Assembly (NCBI GenBank): GCA_016795285.1
Contig: JAEUIC010000044.1
Location: 1 to 64,000, forward strand
DNA length: 64,000 nucleotides
Direction: 5' to 3'
DNA from: Planctomycetota bacterium
GTDB taxonomy: Bacteria > Planctomycetota > B15-G4 > SIAN01
The position numbers and the translations under genes were made by a program. The stretch's first letter is position 1. Each line of letters begins with the position of its first letter. The notes under the pieces were generated by a model that worked only from the letters and a program-made list of their open reading frames with translations, made no database searches and was not told the origin of the DNA. This document shows, in pieces, positions 7,390 through 16,475 of the stretch.

Positions 7390-10365
7390 ATGTTGAAGCA
7401 CTTCGCAGTTCCATCGCTCGTCGCCGCGCTCGCCCTGGGGGCGAGCGCTCAATCGACGACCACCTCGACGATCGGCTCGTTCGTCAGCGGCGAGCGACCC
7501 TACTACCTCGAGGTCGACCAGTTCGCCGACGGGCAGCCCTTCACCGTCAAGTTCATGAACCTGCCGGCGGACGCGACCGACGTCACGCTCTACCTCTCGC
7601 CGAAGATCGTCGTGGTGAAGCACCCCGACTCGTCCGTGCCGGGCAACTTCGGGATCGACCTCGCTTCGGCCACCACCTACAAGGTCTCCGGCAGCAGCTA
7701 CAGCGGCACCGTGAACGGCGCCACCTGCAACGGCCGGATGTACCTGCAGGGCTACTTCAAGACCAAGGCGGGCGGCCGCATCACCTCGCTCGTCGAGGTC
7801 TTCCCCGACGCGGCCCTCACTTCCGACCCGGCGCCGGGCATCGACTTCCCGCTGCCGCTGATCACGCAGGAGACGCTGCGGCCGGGCAAGGCGGGCGTCA
7901 ACCGGACGGCGCAACCGGTGCGCGTCGGCGTGCCGCTGCCGAAGGGCCAGGTCTTCGAGAAGAACGGCGTCCCGCAGCTCACGCTGACCGGCGGGCCGAA
8001 GGAAGCGCAGTTCTCGACGCTCGCCAAGTGGAGCGACGGCAGCTGCAAGTGGGTGCTCGCCGAGTACCGCGCCGACGTGACCGCCGGGCAGGCGAACACC
8101 TCGGTGAAGGTCGACAAGGGCACCGGCAACTTCGGCGGCGGCGATCTCGCCGCGACCTCCGGCACCGTCACCACGATCGACACCGGCGCGATCAAGGCGA
8201 CCATCGACTCGAGCAAGCCCGACCTCTTCCAGTCGCTGCAGTCGGGCGGCCGCGACCTGATCTCGACCTCCGCCGGCAACAAGCCGCGCTTCTGGGACGC
8301 CAACGACGTCGAGTGGACCTGGCACAAGACGGCGGTGAAGACGCGCCGCAACGGCCCGGTGCGCAGCGAGATCGAGGTGGACGGCATGTTCACCCGCTCC
8401 AGCTCCGCCACCGACGCCGATCGCATCCTGGTGCGCTTCTACCTCGAGCTCAGCAAGGGCTCCTCGGCGGTCCGCGCCACCGTCTCGCTGCGCGACACGA
8501 GCGTGCAGTTCCCCGAGCACCTGCTCTTCCGCGGCTTCACCTACCGGCTGCAGCTGAACGAGTCGGGGCCGTTCGACGTGCGGATGCCGAAGCCGGCCGT
8601 GAACGGCGACGCCGTCGCGACCCACGCGGGCTCGATCGGCAGCGGCCAGGACGCCGCCTACGTGAGCGGCTACGTGCGGCGCACCGACTACCGGATGCAG
8701 AGCGACCCGAACTCGGGCTCCCACTACGGCTTCGTGCAGCGCAACGGCAACGACGCCTTCGCCATCGAGGGCACCTGCGCGCGCATCGGCAGCACCAACT
8801 TCTGCGGCTCGTCGGCCACCAACTGGTTCTCGGCCGAGAGCGAGTTCTCCGACCCGGCGTTCGTCGAGGTCAACTCGCAGTCCTCCGGCCGCGGCGCGCT
8901 GTTCGGCGTCGAGCACGCCTGCCGCACCTGGCCGGTCAGCATGGAAGCGGGCGGCGACGGCCGCATCGAGATCGGGATCCTGCCGCACAAGGGCAAGAGC
9001 GACGCCCACCTCTACCCGCTCACCTACGCCAGCGCCGAGACGCGCAGCTTCTACCTCGCCTTCGAGACCGGCCGCGCCGCCGATCCCTTCGCGACCGCGA
9101 TGAACTTCGACTACCCGGTGGCCGCGCGCGCCGAGCTGTTCGCCTACAACCAGGCCGAAGTGTGGCCGTGGAAGCTCGTCTCCGACGCCGACGCGAAGAG
9201 CTACCAGAGCTTCGCCGACATCCGCACGACCAAGAACGACACCTCCGACCCGGTCCGCACCAACTACCGCTTCGCGGGCGGCACCGGCGGCGGCAACAAC
9301 AACTGGGAGGAGACGCGCCGCTTCTACCACTGGCTGCGGACCGGCCACGGCGGCTCGTACTACCACTCGCTGTTCGAGGCGTACTACAAGGTCGACAAGA
9401 TGGCCTGGAGCATCGATGACGGCCGCCTCGTCGATCGCCAGAAGATCCGCAACTCGACCGCGAAGGTGACGCGCAAGTCGGACATGTACGACGGCAGCAA
9501 GCACACCTTCTTCCAAGCGATCCCCGACTGGGGCTTCGCCCGCGGCGAGACCTACCTGCTCGATGCCGCGAAGCCCCTGGCCGAGACGATCCTCGACAAG
9601 TCGATCTCGCCCAACGTGCAGCCGAACGGCAACTTCGTGCAGGGCACCTTCGGCGCGGTGACCAACGCCGCCTGCGCGGTGCTGCAGCTCGGGCCGAACC
9701 CGGAGCTCGAGGACTGGACGCGCACGATCATGTACCAGTGGGCGAACGTGGTCTTCCAGCAGGGCAACAGCTTCGGCGTGAACACCGGCACGCTCGGCTG
9801 GCAGGCGCCGATCGGCACGCCGGAAGGCAGCGCGACCAACCCCGACGGCTACATGGTCACCTGGTCGGCCGGCAAGGCGTCCGACAAGGCGAAGTGGGGC
9901 TACATGTCGCAGCAGTGGACCGACCTGCGCCTGAACTCGCTCGCCTTCAAGCAGTTCTCGCACTACCTCGCCGAGAAGGCGCCGACCGACCCGCTCCTCT
10001 CCGACCTGCTCTACCGCGCGCCCGACATGTACCACTACGCGCGGCGCGGCCTGCTCGACGACCACAACCGCAACACCGGCGACTACTACATCACCGACGT
10101 CTTCGCGGGCGATGCCGGCAACAGCAAGCCGAACCCGCTCTCCCCTCCGGGCGCCCTGATCGACAAGCCGAACTCGAGCGGCTACGCGAACCAGAGCATC
10201 GTGAACTTCCTCCTCGACTTCCGCCGCAGCGAGTCGGCCTACAGCTACGGCGTCGAGCTGAACCGCAGCATGTCGGAGTCGACCTTCCAGCACATGGTGA
10301 ACGACCCGGTCCTGAACGACTTCATGTACCGCTACCTGACCCACTACGGCGTGATCAAGCCGTGA
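7390..10365 (+). CDS. Large secreted YetA/PcRGLX-like (PL26-type) protein, copy 2
   Basis: 991 aa; ATG 7390 preceded by GGAGG at about 7375. Signal peptide MLKHFAVPSLVAALALGASA, cleavage near residue 20. It is collinear with copy 1 over its whole length: N-terminal beta domain (IGSFVSGERPYYLEV), RIFT-barrel signature VGVPLPKGQVFEKNG from about residue 179, 'LAKWSDGSCKWVL', 'NNNWEETRRFYHWLR', 'IPDWGFARGETYLLD', 'GWQAPIGTPEG' and 'NPDGYMVTW'. Divergence is spread along the protein rather than confined to one domain. The likely role is extracellular or periplasmic breakdown of a rhamnogalacturonan-like or other acidic polysaccharide, by analogy with PL26; this is inference. No transporter or other CAZyme lies next to the pair. 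Followed by a strong hairpin at 10406. Confidence 0.75.
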   Translation: MLKHFAVPSLVAALALGASAQSTTTSTIGSFVSGERPYYLEVDQFADGQPFTVKFMNLPADATDVTLYLSPKIVVVKHPDSSVPGNFGIDLASATTYKVSGSSYSGTVNGATCNGRMYLQGYFKTKAGGRITSLVEVFPDAALTSDPAPGIDFPLPLITQETLRPGKAGVNRTAQPVRVGVPLPKGQVFEKNGVPQLTLTGGPKEAQFSTLAKWSDGSCKWVLAEYRADVTAGQANTSVKVDKGTGNFGGGDLAATSGTVTTIDTGAIKATIDSSKPDLFQSLQSGGRDLISTSAGNKPRFWDANDVEWTWHKTAVKTRRNGPVRSEIEVDGMFTRSSSATDADRILVRFYLELSKGSSAVRATVSLRDTSVQFPEHLLFRGFTYRLQLNESGPFDVRMPKPAVNGDAVATHAGSIGSGQDAAYVSGYVRRTDYRMQSDPNSGSHYGFVQRNGNDAFAIEGTCARIGSTNFCGSSATNWFSAESEFSDPAFVEVNSQSSGRGALFGVEHACRTWPVSMEAGGDGRIEIGILPHKGKSDAHLYPLTYASAETRSFYLAFETGRAADPFATAMNFDYPVAARAELFAYNQAEVWPWKLVSDADAKSYQSFADIRTTKNDTSDPVRTNYRFAGGTGGGNNNWEETRRFYHWLRTGHGGSYYHSLFEAYYKVDKMAWSIDDGRLVDRQKIRNSTAKVTRKSDMYDGSKHTFFQAIPDWGFARGETYLLDAAKPLAETILDKSISPNVQPNGNFVQGTFGAVTNAACAVLQLGPNPELEDWTRTIMYQWANVVFQQGNSFGVNTGTLGWQAPIGTPEGSATNPDGYMVTWSAGKASDKAKWGYMSQQWTDLRLNSLAFKQFSHYLAEKAPTDPLLSDLLYRAPDMYHYARRGLLDDHNRNTGDYYITDVFAGDAGNSKPNPLSPPGALIDKPNSSGYANQSIVNFLLDFRRSESAYSYGVELNRSMSESTFQHMVNDPVLNDFMYRYLTHYGVIKP

Positions 10366-10405
10366 GCTGAGCGGCGCTCGCCCACCCGCAGTACGCATCC
10401 TTCGT

Positions 10406-10442
10406 CGCGCGCCCGCGCCGGTCTCCCCGGTGCGGGCGCGCG
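10406..10442. terminator. Hairpin between convergent genes
   Basis: A 16-bp stem with one G-T wobble (10406-10421 with 10427-10442) and the loop TCTCC. It sits between the PL26-like copy 2 stop (10365) and the end of the minus-strand phosphodiesterase-like gene (10459). Being nearly symmetrical it could stop transcription from both sides. No T tract follows on either strand. Confidence 0.55.
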
Positions 10443-10458
10443 GCGTTGCGGCCCCTCG

Positions 10459-11841
10459 TCAGCGGGAGAGCCGCGCCATCAGCCGTCCCTTCACGCTCGT
10501 CATCGCGACGCGATCGGCCGCATCGAAGCGGTCCGACGCGAGGAAGAGCGGCGCATCGCCGTCGCCCGCCGGCAGCAGCCCGTGCGAACCCTTCGCGAGC
10601 CCCGGGTCGAGCGAGATCGCCTTCATCAGGTACCGGAAGCCGAGCTTCTTCCGGAGCAGCGTCGCCGCCAGCTTGAGCTTGAGCAGCGCATCGCCCGGCG
10701 CGAAGAAGAGCTCGCTCGGGTCGTAGCCGGGCTTGCGGTGGATGTCGACCGTCGGCGCGAAGTCGGGCGCGCGCGCGTCGTCGAGCCAGTAGTGGTAGGC
10801 GAAGTAGCGGTCGCGGGCGCTCAGCGCGACCAGCTCGCCCGAGCGCGGATGGTCGAGCCCCGCCGCCCGCTTGCCCGCCTCGTCGAGCACCCGCTCGATG
10901 CCCTCGGTCCGCTCGAGCAGCGCCTGCACCGCGGCGAGGTCCTGCGGTCGGCGCACGTAGACATGGGCGATCTGGTGGTCGGCGACCGCGAAGGCGCGCG
11001 ACCCGCCGGGATCGAGCAGCTCACCGAACGGCGTGTCGCGCACCGACAGGAAGCCCCCCTCGCGCAGCGTGCGGTTGATCGTGACCGCGCCGCGCGTGCG
11101 GGAGATGCCGTACTCGCTCACCACCACCACCGAGCGGCCGCTCGCGCGCGCCGCGTCGAGCAGCTTGCCCGCCTCGGCGTCGACGGCGGCGACCTGCGCG
11201 GGGAGGCGCGGATCGTCGGGACCGTAGCGCTGCAGGTCGTAGTCGAGGTGCGGCAGGTAGACCAGCGCGAGGTCGGGATCGTGGCGCGCCAGCACGCAGA
11301 GCGACGCGTCGGCGATCCAGCGCGTCGAGGCGATCGACGCGGTCGGCCCCCAGAACTGGAAGAGCGGGAAGGTGCCGAGCTCCGCGGTCAGCTCGTCGCG
11401 CAGCTGCGGCGGGTCGGACTGGCAGTCGGGGATCTTCCGGCCGTCGGCCGGATAGAGGGGCTTCGGCGTCAGCGCGACGGTGGCACCCGAGTGGAGGTTG
11501 AACCACCAGAAGAGGTTCGCGGTCGTGACCGGCGGGGTCGCCTCTGCCAGCTCGGCGAGGAGCTTCTTGCCCTGCAGGAGGTGGTTGCTCTGCCGCCACA
11601 ACCACACCTCGGCGAGGTCGCGGAAGTACCAGCCGTTGGCGACGATGCCGTGGTCGCGCGGCAACGCCCCGGTGAGCAGCGTCGCCTGCGCCGTGCAGGT
11701 GACGCCCGGCAGCACCCCATCCATCGGCGCCCCCCACCCCTCCTTCGCCAGCGCCGACAAGCACGGCGCGTGGGGCAAGAGGTCGCGGGTGAGCCCGACC
11801 ACGTCGAGGACGAGGAGCTTCTGCTTCGCCATGGCGCGCAT
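10459..11841 (-). CDS. Alkaline-phosphatase-superfamily phosphodiesterase/pyrophosphatase-like protein
   Basis: 460 aa from ATG 11841, with GGGGCGG about five bases upstream; the ATG at 11832 (MAKQKLL) is an alternative. The 'KLLVLDVVGLT' start, 'PGVTCTAQATLLTG' with the presumed Thr nucleophile near residue 48, and 'HLDYDLQRYG' metal ligands fit the type I phosphodiesterase/nucleotide pyrophosphatase family. Where family members usually read SDHG, this one reads VVVSEYGISRT. I recall such SEYG forms in the phosphodiesterase-like protein of eustigmatophyte/bacterial 'ebo'-type clusters, but no other ebo gene is nearby. Cytoplasmic: no signal peptide. Substrate unknown. Confidence 0.82.
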   Translation of the reverse strand: MRAMAKQKLLVLDVVGLTRDLLPHAPCLSALAKEGWGAPMDGVLPGVTCTAQATLLTGALPRDHGIVANGWYFRDLAEVWLWRQSNHLLQGKKLLAELAEATPPVTTANLFWWFNLHSGATVALTPKPLYPADGRKIPDCQSDPPQLRDELTAELGTFPLFQFWGPTASIASTRWIADASLCVLARHDPDLALVYLPHLDYDLQRYGPDDPRLPAQVAAVDAEAGKLLDAARASGRSVVVVSEYGISRTRGAVTINRTLREGGFLSVRDTPFGELLDPGGSRAFAVADHQIAHVYVRRPQDLAAVQALLERTEGIERVLDEAGKRAAGLDHPRSGELVALSARDRYFAYHYWLDDARAPDFAPTVDIHRKPGYDPSELFFAPGDALLKLKLAATLLRKKLGFRYLMKAISLDPGLAKGSHGLLPAGDGDAPLFLASDRFDAADRVAMTSVKGRLMARLSR

Positions 11842-12011
11842 GATCGCCGCCCCGAGCACGCCCCGGAAGCATCGCGCCGCCGCGCCCCGCCGCGACCGCG
11901 CCATGGACAGCGCGCGCCCGGCTCCGTCCAATCGCGCGTGGACGAACGGGACCCGGCCCCTTCCCGGGCATGGATCGAAGGCCCCTGCGCTCGTTGCGAC
12001 CAAGGAGAGCG

Positions 12012-12599
12012 GTGGAAGACGACCGCGCGCTGGCCGATGCGGCTTCGCGCGGCGATCGCGGCGCATTCGACCGGCTGGTCGACCGCTACCTCGATCGCAC
12101 GCTGCGCATCTGCGTCCGCCTGCTCGGCAACTACGAGGATGCCGAGGACGCGGTGCAGGAGACCTTCGCGCGCGCCTGGTCGCGCCTCGCGAGCTTCGCC
12201 GGCCGCTCCACCTTCGGCACCTGGCTCACCACCATCGCCATGCGCCACTGCACCGACGTCGATCGCGCGCGCAAGAGCCGCCGCCGCCACGTCGGCGAGC
12301 TGCCGCGCGACTTCGATCCCGGCCGCGACGCGCCCGCGCCGCGCGGCCACGCCCCGCCGCACGCGGCCGAGCAGCGCGAGCTGCTGATCGCGCTCGAGTC
12401 GCGCCTCGCGCTGCTGCCGCCGCGTTTGCGCGCGGCGCTGACGCTGCGCACCATCGAGGGGCTCGAGTACGAGGAGGTCGCGCAGGCGCTCGGCACCTCG
12501 ATCCGTTCGGCGCGCCTCTACGTCTGGGAAGCGCGCCAGCGGCTCGTGCGCGAACTCGGCCTCCACCTCGACCCCGACGCCGACGGAGCGCCGTCATGA
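12012..12599 (+). CDS. ECF-type RNA polymerase sigma factor
   Basis: 195 aa from GTG 12012, preceded by AAGGAGAG at 12002-12009; an ATG at 11970 would add an Arg-rich 14-residue extension before the usual start of the fold. Region 2 is clear: 'RALADAASRGDRGAFDRLVDRY', 'LLGNYEDAEDAVQETFARAW', 'FAGRSTFGTWLTTIAMRHCTD'. Region 4 follows a polar linker: 'LLPPRLRAALTLRTIEGLEYEEVAQAL', 'SARLYVWEARQRL'. It recruits RNA polymerase to a dedicated regulon. Its stop overlaps the start of the zinc-finger membrane protein (ATGA at 12596-12599), the usual arrangement of an ECF factor and its anti-sigma partner. Confidence 0.92.
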   Translation: MEDDRALADAASRGDRGAFDRLVDRYLDRTLRICVRLLGNYEDAEDAVQETFARAWSRLASFAGRSTFGTWLTTIAMRHCTDVDRARKSRRRHVGELPRDFDPGRDAPAPRGHAPPHAAEQRELLIALESRLALLPPRLRAALTLRTIEGLEYEEVAQALGTSIRSARLYVWEARQRLVRELGLHLDPDADGAPS

Positions 12600-14476
12600 G
12601 CCGCTGCCGCCAGGCCGCTGCCCTGCGCGACTACGTCGACCGCGAGCTCTCGCTCGAGGGGTCGCTCCAGTTCGAGGCGCACCTCGAGGAGTGCGCGAGC
12701 TGCCGCGCCGCGCTCGCCGCGGAGCGCGCACTCGACGAGGCGCTGACGGCGCTGCCGCGGCCGCGCCTCGACGAAGCGGCGCGCCAGCGGCTGCGCGCGG
12801 CGGTCGCGGCGCGGGTCGCCGAAACGACCGCGGTGCCGCGCGACACGTCGAGTGGCCCATCGAGCGACACGCCGTCCCCGCTTCGCTTCTGGCGGGCGCC
12901 GCGCTGGCGCCGCTTCGCGCTCCCGCTCGCCATGGCGGCCGCCGCGAGCGTGCTCGCCTGGATCGCGTGGCGCCCGGAGCCGCCGCGCAGCGCCGATCGG
13001 CCCGCGCCGGCCGTTCCGACCGTCGCGACGCACGACGCCCCGGCAGCGCCGCCGCCCGCCGCGCCGAGTTCGTTCGCCGTCGCGCCCGCCGCGGCGACGC
13101 TCGCCGGTCCGCGCGACGAGCTCGCCACCATCGTCCGCCAGCTCGCGCGCGGCCACGCCGCCGCCGAAGGGGGCGACCTGCTCACCACCTTCCTGGTCGC
13201 CGCCGAGCCGCTGCGCGCGCGCGGACTCGCGCTGCCGGCACTCCTGCAGCCGCTGCTGCACGACGACGACGCTTCGCTGGCCGCGATGGGCGCCGCGCTG
13301 GTCGCCGCGGCGGTGCGCGACGGCGCGCTGCGTCGCGACGAGCCCGGTCTCGTGGCGAGCCTCGAGCGGGCGCTGCGTCGACCCGACCGCGCCCACGCGG
13401 CGCTGCGCGCCCTCGAAGCGATCGCCACGCGGCGCGCCTTCGAAGCGATCGCGGGCGCGACCGGACTGCCCGCGCTGCGCGAACCGGCGCTCATGGCGCT
13501 CGCCGCCGCGGGACGGCGCGAGGCGCAGCCGGCGCTCGAGCGCGAGCTGACCGCGCTGCTGCACGGGCGTGCGGGCGACGTGGCGCTGGCCGAGCGGATC
13601 GCCGCACGACTCGCGGTGCCGAACGTCGAGGCGCTGCGCACCCTCGCCGCGCTGCAGCGCGCCGGACTCGCGCCGACCGCCGTCACCGAGCGGCTCACCG
13701 CTGCGGCGGCGACGGCGCTGCCGCTGCTGGTTGCGGCGCTGCGCAGCGACGACGCCGCCCTGCGGCAGGACGCGCTCGCGCTCGCGACGCTGGCACGCGA
13801 CGGCTCGCTCGCCGACGCGCTGGCGGCTGCTGCGGCGCGCCATGCCGCCGACGCGCCCGCCGCCTTCGCCGCGCTCGACGCGATCGGCGCCGCGCCGGCA
13901 CTGCTCGCGTTGGCGCAATGGCGCGCCACCGCGACGCCGACGCCGACGCGGCCGCTCGCCCGCCTTGCCGAGGAGCGCTTCGCCGCCCTCGCCGCCGCCC
14001 TCCCGCCGGAGCAGCTCGCGGGCGCCGTCGGCGACGTCGCGCGCGCCGAGCCGCAGGTCGCGCTCGCCTTCGCCGAGTTCGCGCTGACCGTGGAGGGGCC
14101 GGGCGGCACGCCGTTGCGCGCGGCGCTGCTCGACCATGCGCTGGCGAGCGGCGAGCTGCGCGCGCGCGCCGCGTTGCAGCTCGCGCGCGGTCGCGAGCCG
14201 TTCGCCACCGAGCGGGCGCACGCGCTGCTGCAGGAGATTGCGCCGACGCTGATCGACGACCCCGGTGCCGACGGCGGCCTCGCCGCGGCGCTGCTGGTGC
14301 TGCTCTACGCACAGGGGGCGGAGCGGGAGCTCGCGCGCGGGCTGGTCGCGCTCGGCTGGCCGACCACGCCAGCGCGCGTCGCACGACTGGCCGGCGCCGC
14401 GCAGCGCGTCCTCGACGAGCGGTCGCTCGAGCGGAGCGTCGAGCGGCTCGACCGGCTGCTGGCGCTCGGCCCCTGA
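12596..14476 (+). CDS. Zinc-finger anti-sigma-like membrane protein with HEAT-like repeats
   Basis: 626 aa, start overlapping the sigma factor stop by four bases, so translation is probably coupled. Residues 29-36 carry H-x3-C-x2-C (HLEECASC), the zf-HC2 anti-sigma motif. One transmembrane segment is at about residues 107-125 (FALPLAMAAAASVLAWIAW). The remaining 480 or so residues, presumably outside the cytoplasm, are Ala/Leu/Arg-rich with recurring amphipathic helix pairs such as 'LPALLQPLLHDDDASLAAMGAALVAAAV', which look like HEAT repeats. Role inferred: sequester the ECF sigma factor and release it when the external repeat domain senses a signal. The low-complexity composition makes repeat boundaries uncertain. 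Confidence 0.8.
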   Translation: MSRCRQAAALRDYVDRELSLEGSLQFEAHLEECASCRAALAAERALDEALTALPRPRLDEAARQRLRAAVAARVAETTAVPRDTSSGPSSDTPSPLRFWRAPRWRRFALPLAMAAAASVLAWIAWRPEPPRSADRPAPAVPTVATHDAPAAPPPAAPSSFAVAPAAATLAGPRDELATIVRQLARGHAAAEGGDLLTTFLVAAEPLRARGLALPALLQPLLHDDDASLAAMGAALVAAAVRDGALRRDEPGLVASLERALRRPDRAHAALRALEAIATRRAFEAIAGATGLPALREPALMALAAAGRREAQPALERELTALLHGRAGDVALAERIAARLAVPNVEALRTLAALQRAGLAPTAVTERLTAAAATALPLLVAALRSDDAALRQDALALATLARDGSLADALAAAAARHAADAPAAFAALDAIGAAPALLALAQWRATATPTPTRPLARLAEERFAALAAALPPEQLAGAVGDVARAEPQVALAFAEFALTVEGPGGTPLRAALLDHALASGELRARAALQLARGREPFATERAHALLQEIAPTLIDDPGADGGLAAALLVLLYAQGAERELARGLVALGWPTTPARVARLAGAAQRVLDERSLERSVERLDRLLALGP

Positions 14477-14614
14477 GCGACCGGCACGCGCGACCGCGCG
14501 CCGCGCACCGCGGCGTCGTGGCCGCCTGCATGGATGTCGTCTGCGCGGCTCCGTCCAACGCCTCCGTCCGCCGCCGCTCGCTGGGCGGCGCGCCATCTTC
14601 CGGAGGATCCGCCG

Positions 14615-16372
14615 ATGCTGCTCGCCGCCGCTCTCGCACCGCTCCTCTTCGTCGTCGACGTCCCCGAGCGGTCGCAGCGCGCCGATCGGCCGATCGTGCT
14701 GCAGCGCCATTCGCTGGCGGCGTTCCTCGAAACGGTGCCGCTGCCGTCGACGACCTTCCCGCTCCTGCCGCTCAGCGGCCGCGGCGACGATCTCGAGCTC
14801 GATCCGCCGAGCGGCGAACCGGCCGCGGCGCACGACGCCGACACGCTGATCGACCTGCTGCGCACGGTCGTCGAGCCGACGCAGTGGGACAACGACGGCT
14901 GGCTCCTCCACCACGACGATGGCGGCAGCCTGCTGATCGGCGCGCCGAGCGACGTGCAGGCGAAGATCGCCGAACTGCTCGCCACCCTCGAGCGCGACCT
15001 GCTGCCGAGCGAGCGGCTCGAGCTGCGCGTGCTGCCCGGCCGCGCGGCGAGCGACGGCGCGCTGCTGGTCGATCGCGCGACGGCCGACGGCCGGCTCGCG
15101 GCGCAGGGCGCGCTGCACACGGCGCGCGTCGCCCTGCGCGACCTTCTGCCAGTCGCCACCGAGACCGGAGTCCGCCACGAATACGTCTCGCTCTGGGAGG
15201 TCGACGTCGCCAACGCCGCGACCAGTTCGACACCGGAGCGTTCCGACTGGCTGGCCGGCGTGCGGCTCAGCGCCCGCGCCACGCGCGTCGAGGCGGGCGC
15301 GCTGGTGCAGCTCGCGGTCGCCACCGCCGATGCGGTCGGCGAGGCGGAGAGCTTCACCTTCGAAGCCGAGACGACCCACCGCCTCGAGCCGGCGTTGGCG
15401 AAGCAGCGCGCCATCGGACGCATCGACGCGCCGCGCGTCGGCTTCGTCTCCTTCGCCGGGACGCTGCTGCTCCCCGAGGGCAAGGTGCTCTGGCTGCCGG
15501 TGACGGCGCGCAGCGCCTGGGGCACCGTCGAGTGCACGCTCGAGCTGCGCTGCGAACTCGGCAACGGCCGCGTGCTGACCGTGATCGAGCCGATCGCGCG
15601 CCAAGGAGGCGAAGCGCTGCGCTTCTGGATGCACCGGCCACTGCCCGAGGCGCTCGCGCCGCTCCAGTTCTGGCGGATCGCCACCGGCCGGATCTTCCAG
15701 GGGGACGAGTCGCCGCTCGGCGCCCACCTCAGCGGTCCGGCGAGCGTCGCTCGCTTCGGCGAGTTCGGCGACCTCGAGCGCGCCCGCGAGATGGCCGCAC
15801 GGGCGGCCGGCGACGTGGTCGACTCCGATCCCGACTGCCACGTGGCGCTGACCGGATCGCTGGTGCGCGCGCTGCTGCCGCCGGCCGCGAGCGATCGCGC
15901 CGCGCGCGCCCTCGAGATGGCGAGCGTGACCCCGCGTGGCGCGGTCGTGCGCGGCCGCGTGCGGCGCGGCGAGCAGCTCTGCACCGAGTTCGCGCTGCCG
16001 CTGCTGATCGGCCAGCCGGCCGCTTTCTGGTCCGGCGTGCAGTCGCGGCTGGTGCGCGGCTTCGGGCCCGAGATCGCCGAGCGCGTCGCCACGCCGCGTG
16101 CGCAGATGGAGAACTTCGTCGACGGCATCGGGCTGCGCCTCGAGCTGCAGCGCAGCGCGCGCGGCGAGCTGCGGCTCGGCGTCAACGCGGCGGCGCAGCT
16201 GCTGACGGCGCAGCCGAAGCTCGTGCCGCTCGGCGACGCGAGCAGCCTCGCCACCCACCTGCCGACCAGCGCGGTGCTGGCGATCGACGAGTGGGTGACG
16301 CTCCCGGCGCGCGGCGGCAGCGTGACGCTCGGCGGCGACGTGACGCTCGAACTCGAGGTGATCGCGAACTGA
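14615..16372 (+). CDS. Exported protein with secretin N-domain-like segment
   Basis: 585 aa from ATG 14615 (GGAGG at 14602-14606, eight-base spacing). Short hydrophobic leader MLLAAALAPLLFVVDV. Residues about 76-128 (DTLIDLLRTVVEPTQWDNDG, then 'GSLLIGAPSDVQAKIAELLATLE') look like the small alpha/beta N-subdomains of type II/III secretins that are common in planctomycete exported proteins. The rest is beta-rich and unassigned; no secretin pore domain is present, so it is not a complete secretin. It follows the sigma/anti-sigma pair after about 140 bases and could belong to that regulon (inference). Confidence 0.65.
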   Translation: MLLAAALAPLLFVVDVPERSQRADRPIVLQRHSLAAFLETVPLPSTTFPLLPLSGRGDDLELDPPSGEPAAAHDADTLIDLLRTVVEPTQWDNDGWLLHHDDGGSLLIGAPSDVQAKIAELLATLERDLLPSERLELRVLPGRAASDGALLVDRATADGRLAAQGALHTARVALRDLLPVATETGVRHEYVSLWEVDVANAATSSTPERSDWLAGVRLSARATRVEAGALVQLAVATADAVGEAESFTFEAETTHRLEPALAKQRAIGRIDAPRVGFVSFAGTLLLPEGKVLWLPVTARSAWGTVECTLELRCELGNGRVLTVIEPIARQGGEALRFWMHRPLPEALAPLQFWRIATGRIFQGDESPLGAHLSGPASVARFGEFGDLERAREMAARAAGDVVDSDPDCHVALTGSLVRALLPPAASDRAARALEMASVTPRGAVVRGRVRRGEQLCTEFALPLLIGQPAAFWSGVQSRLVRGFGPEIAERVATPRAQMENFVDGIGLRLELQRSARGELRLGVNAAAQLLTAQPKLVPLGDASSLATHLPTSAVLAIDEWVTLPARGGSVTLGGDVTLELEVIAN

Positions 16373-16407
16373 GCGAGCGGCGCGCGCCCGTCGCCACGCT
16401 GGCATCT

Positions 16408-16443
16408 GCGGCGCGCCCCGGCCAGACTGCCGCGGCGCGCCGC
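16408..16443. terminator. Hairpin candidate after the secretin-N-like gene
   Basis: Ten-base perfect inverted repeat GCGGCGCGCC (16408-16417) / 16434-16443 with a 16-base loop, 36 bases after the stop at 16372 and before the aldo/keto reductase RBS. No T tract; in such GC-rich DNA the call is weak. Confidence 0.35.
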
Positions 16444-16475
16444 TCCCCTTCCCGCGGCGCACGGGAGGAGGATCG

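Noticed and set aside
7036..10398. A minus-strand frame of about 1100 codons opposite PL26-like copy 2
   Set aside because: Same composition shadow; the plus strand has a signal peptide, RBS and family motifs.
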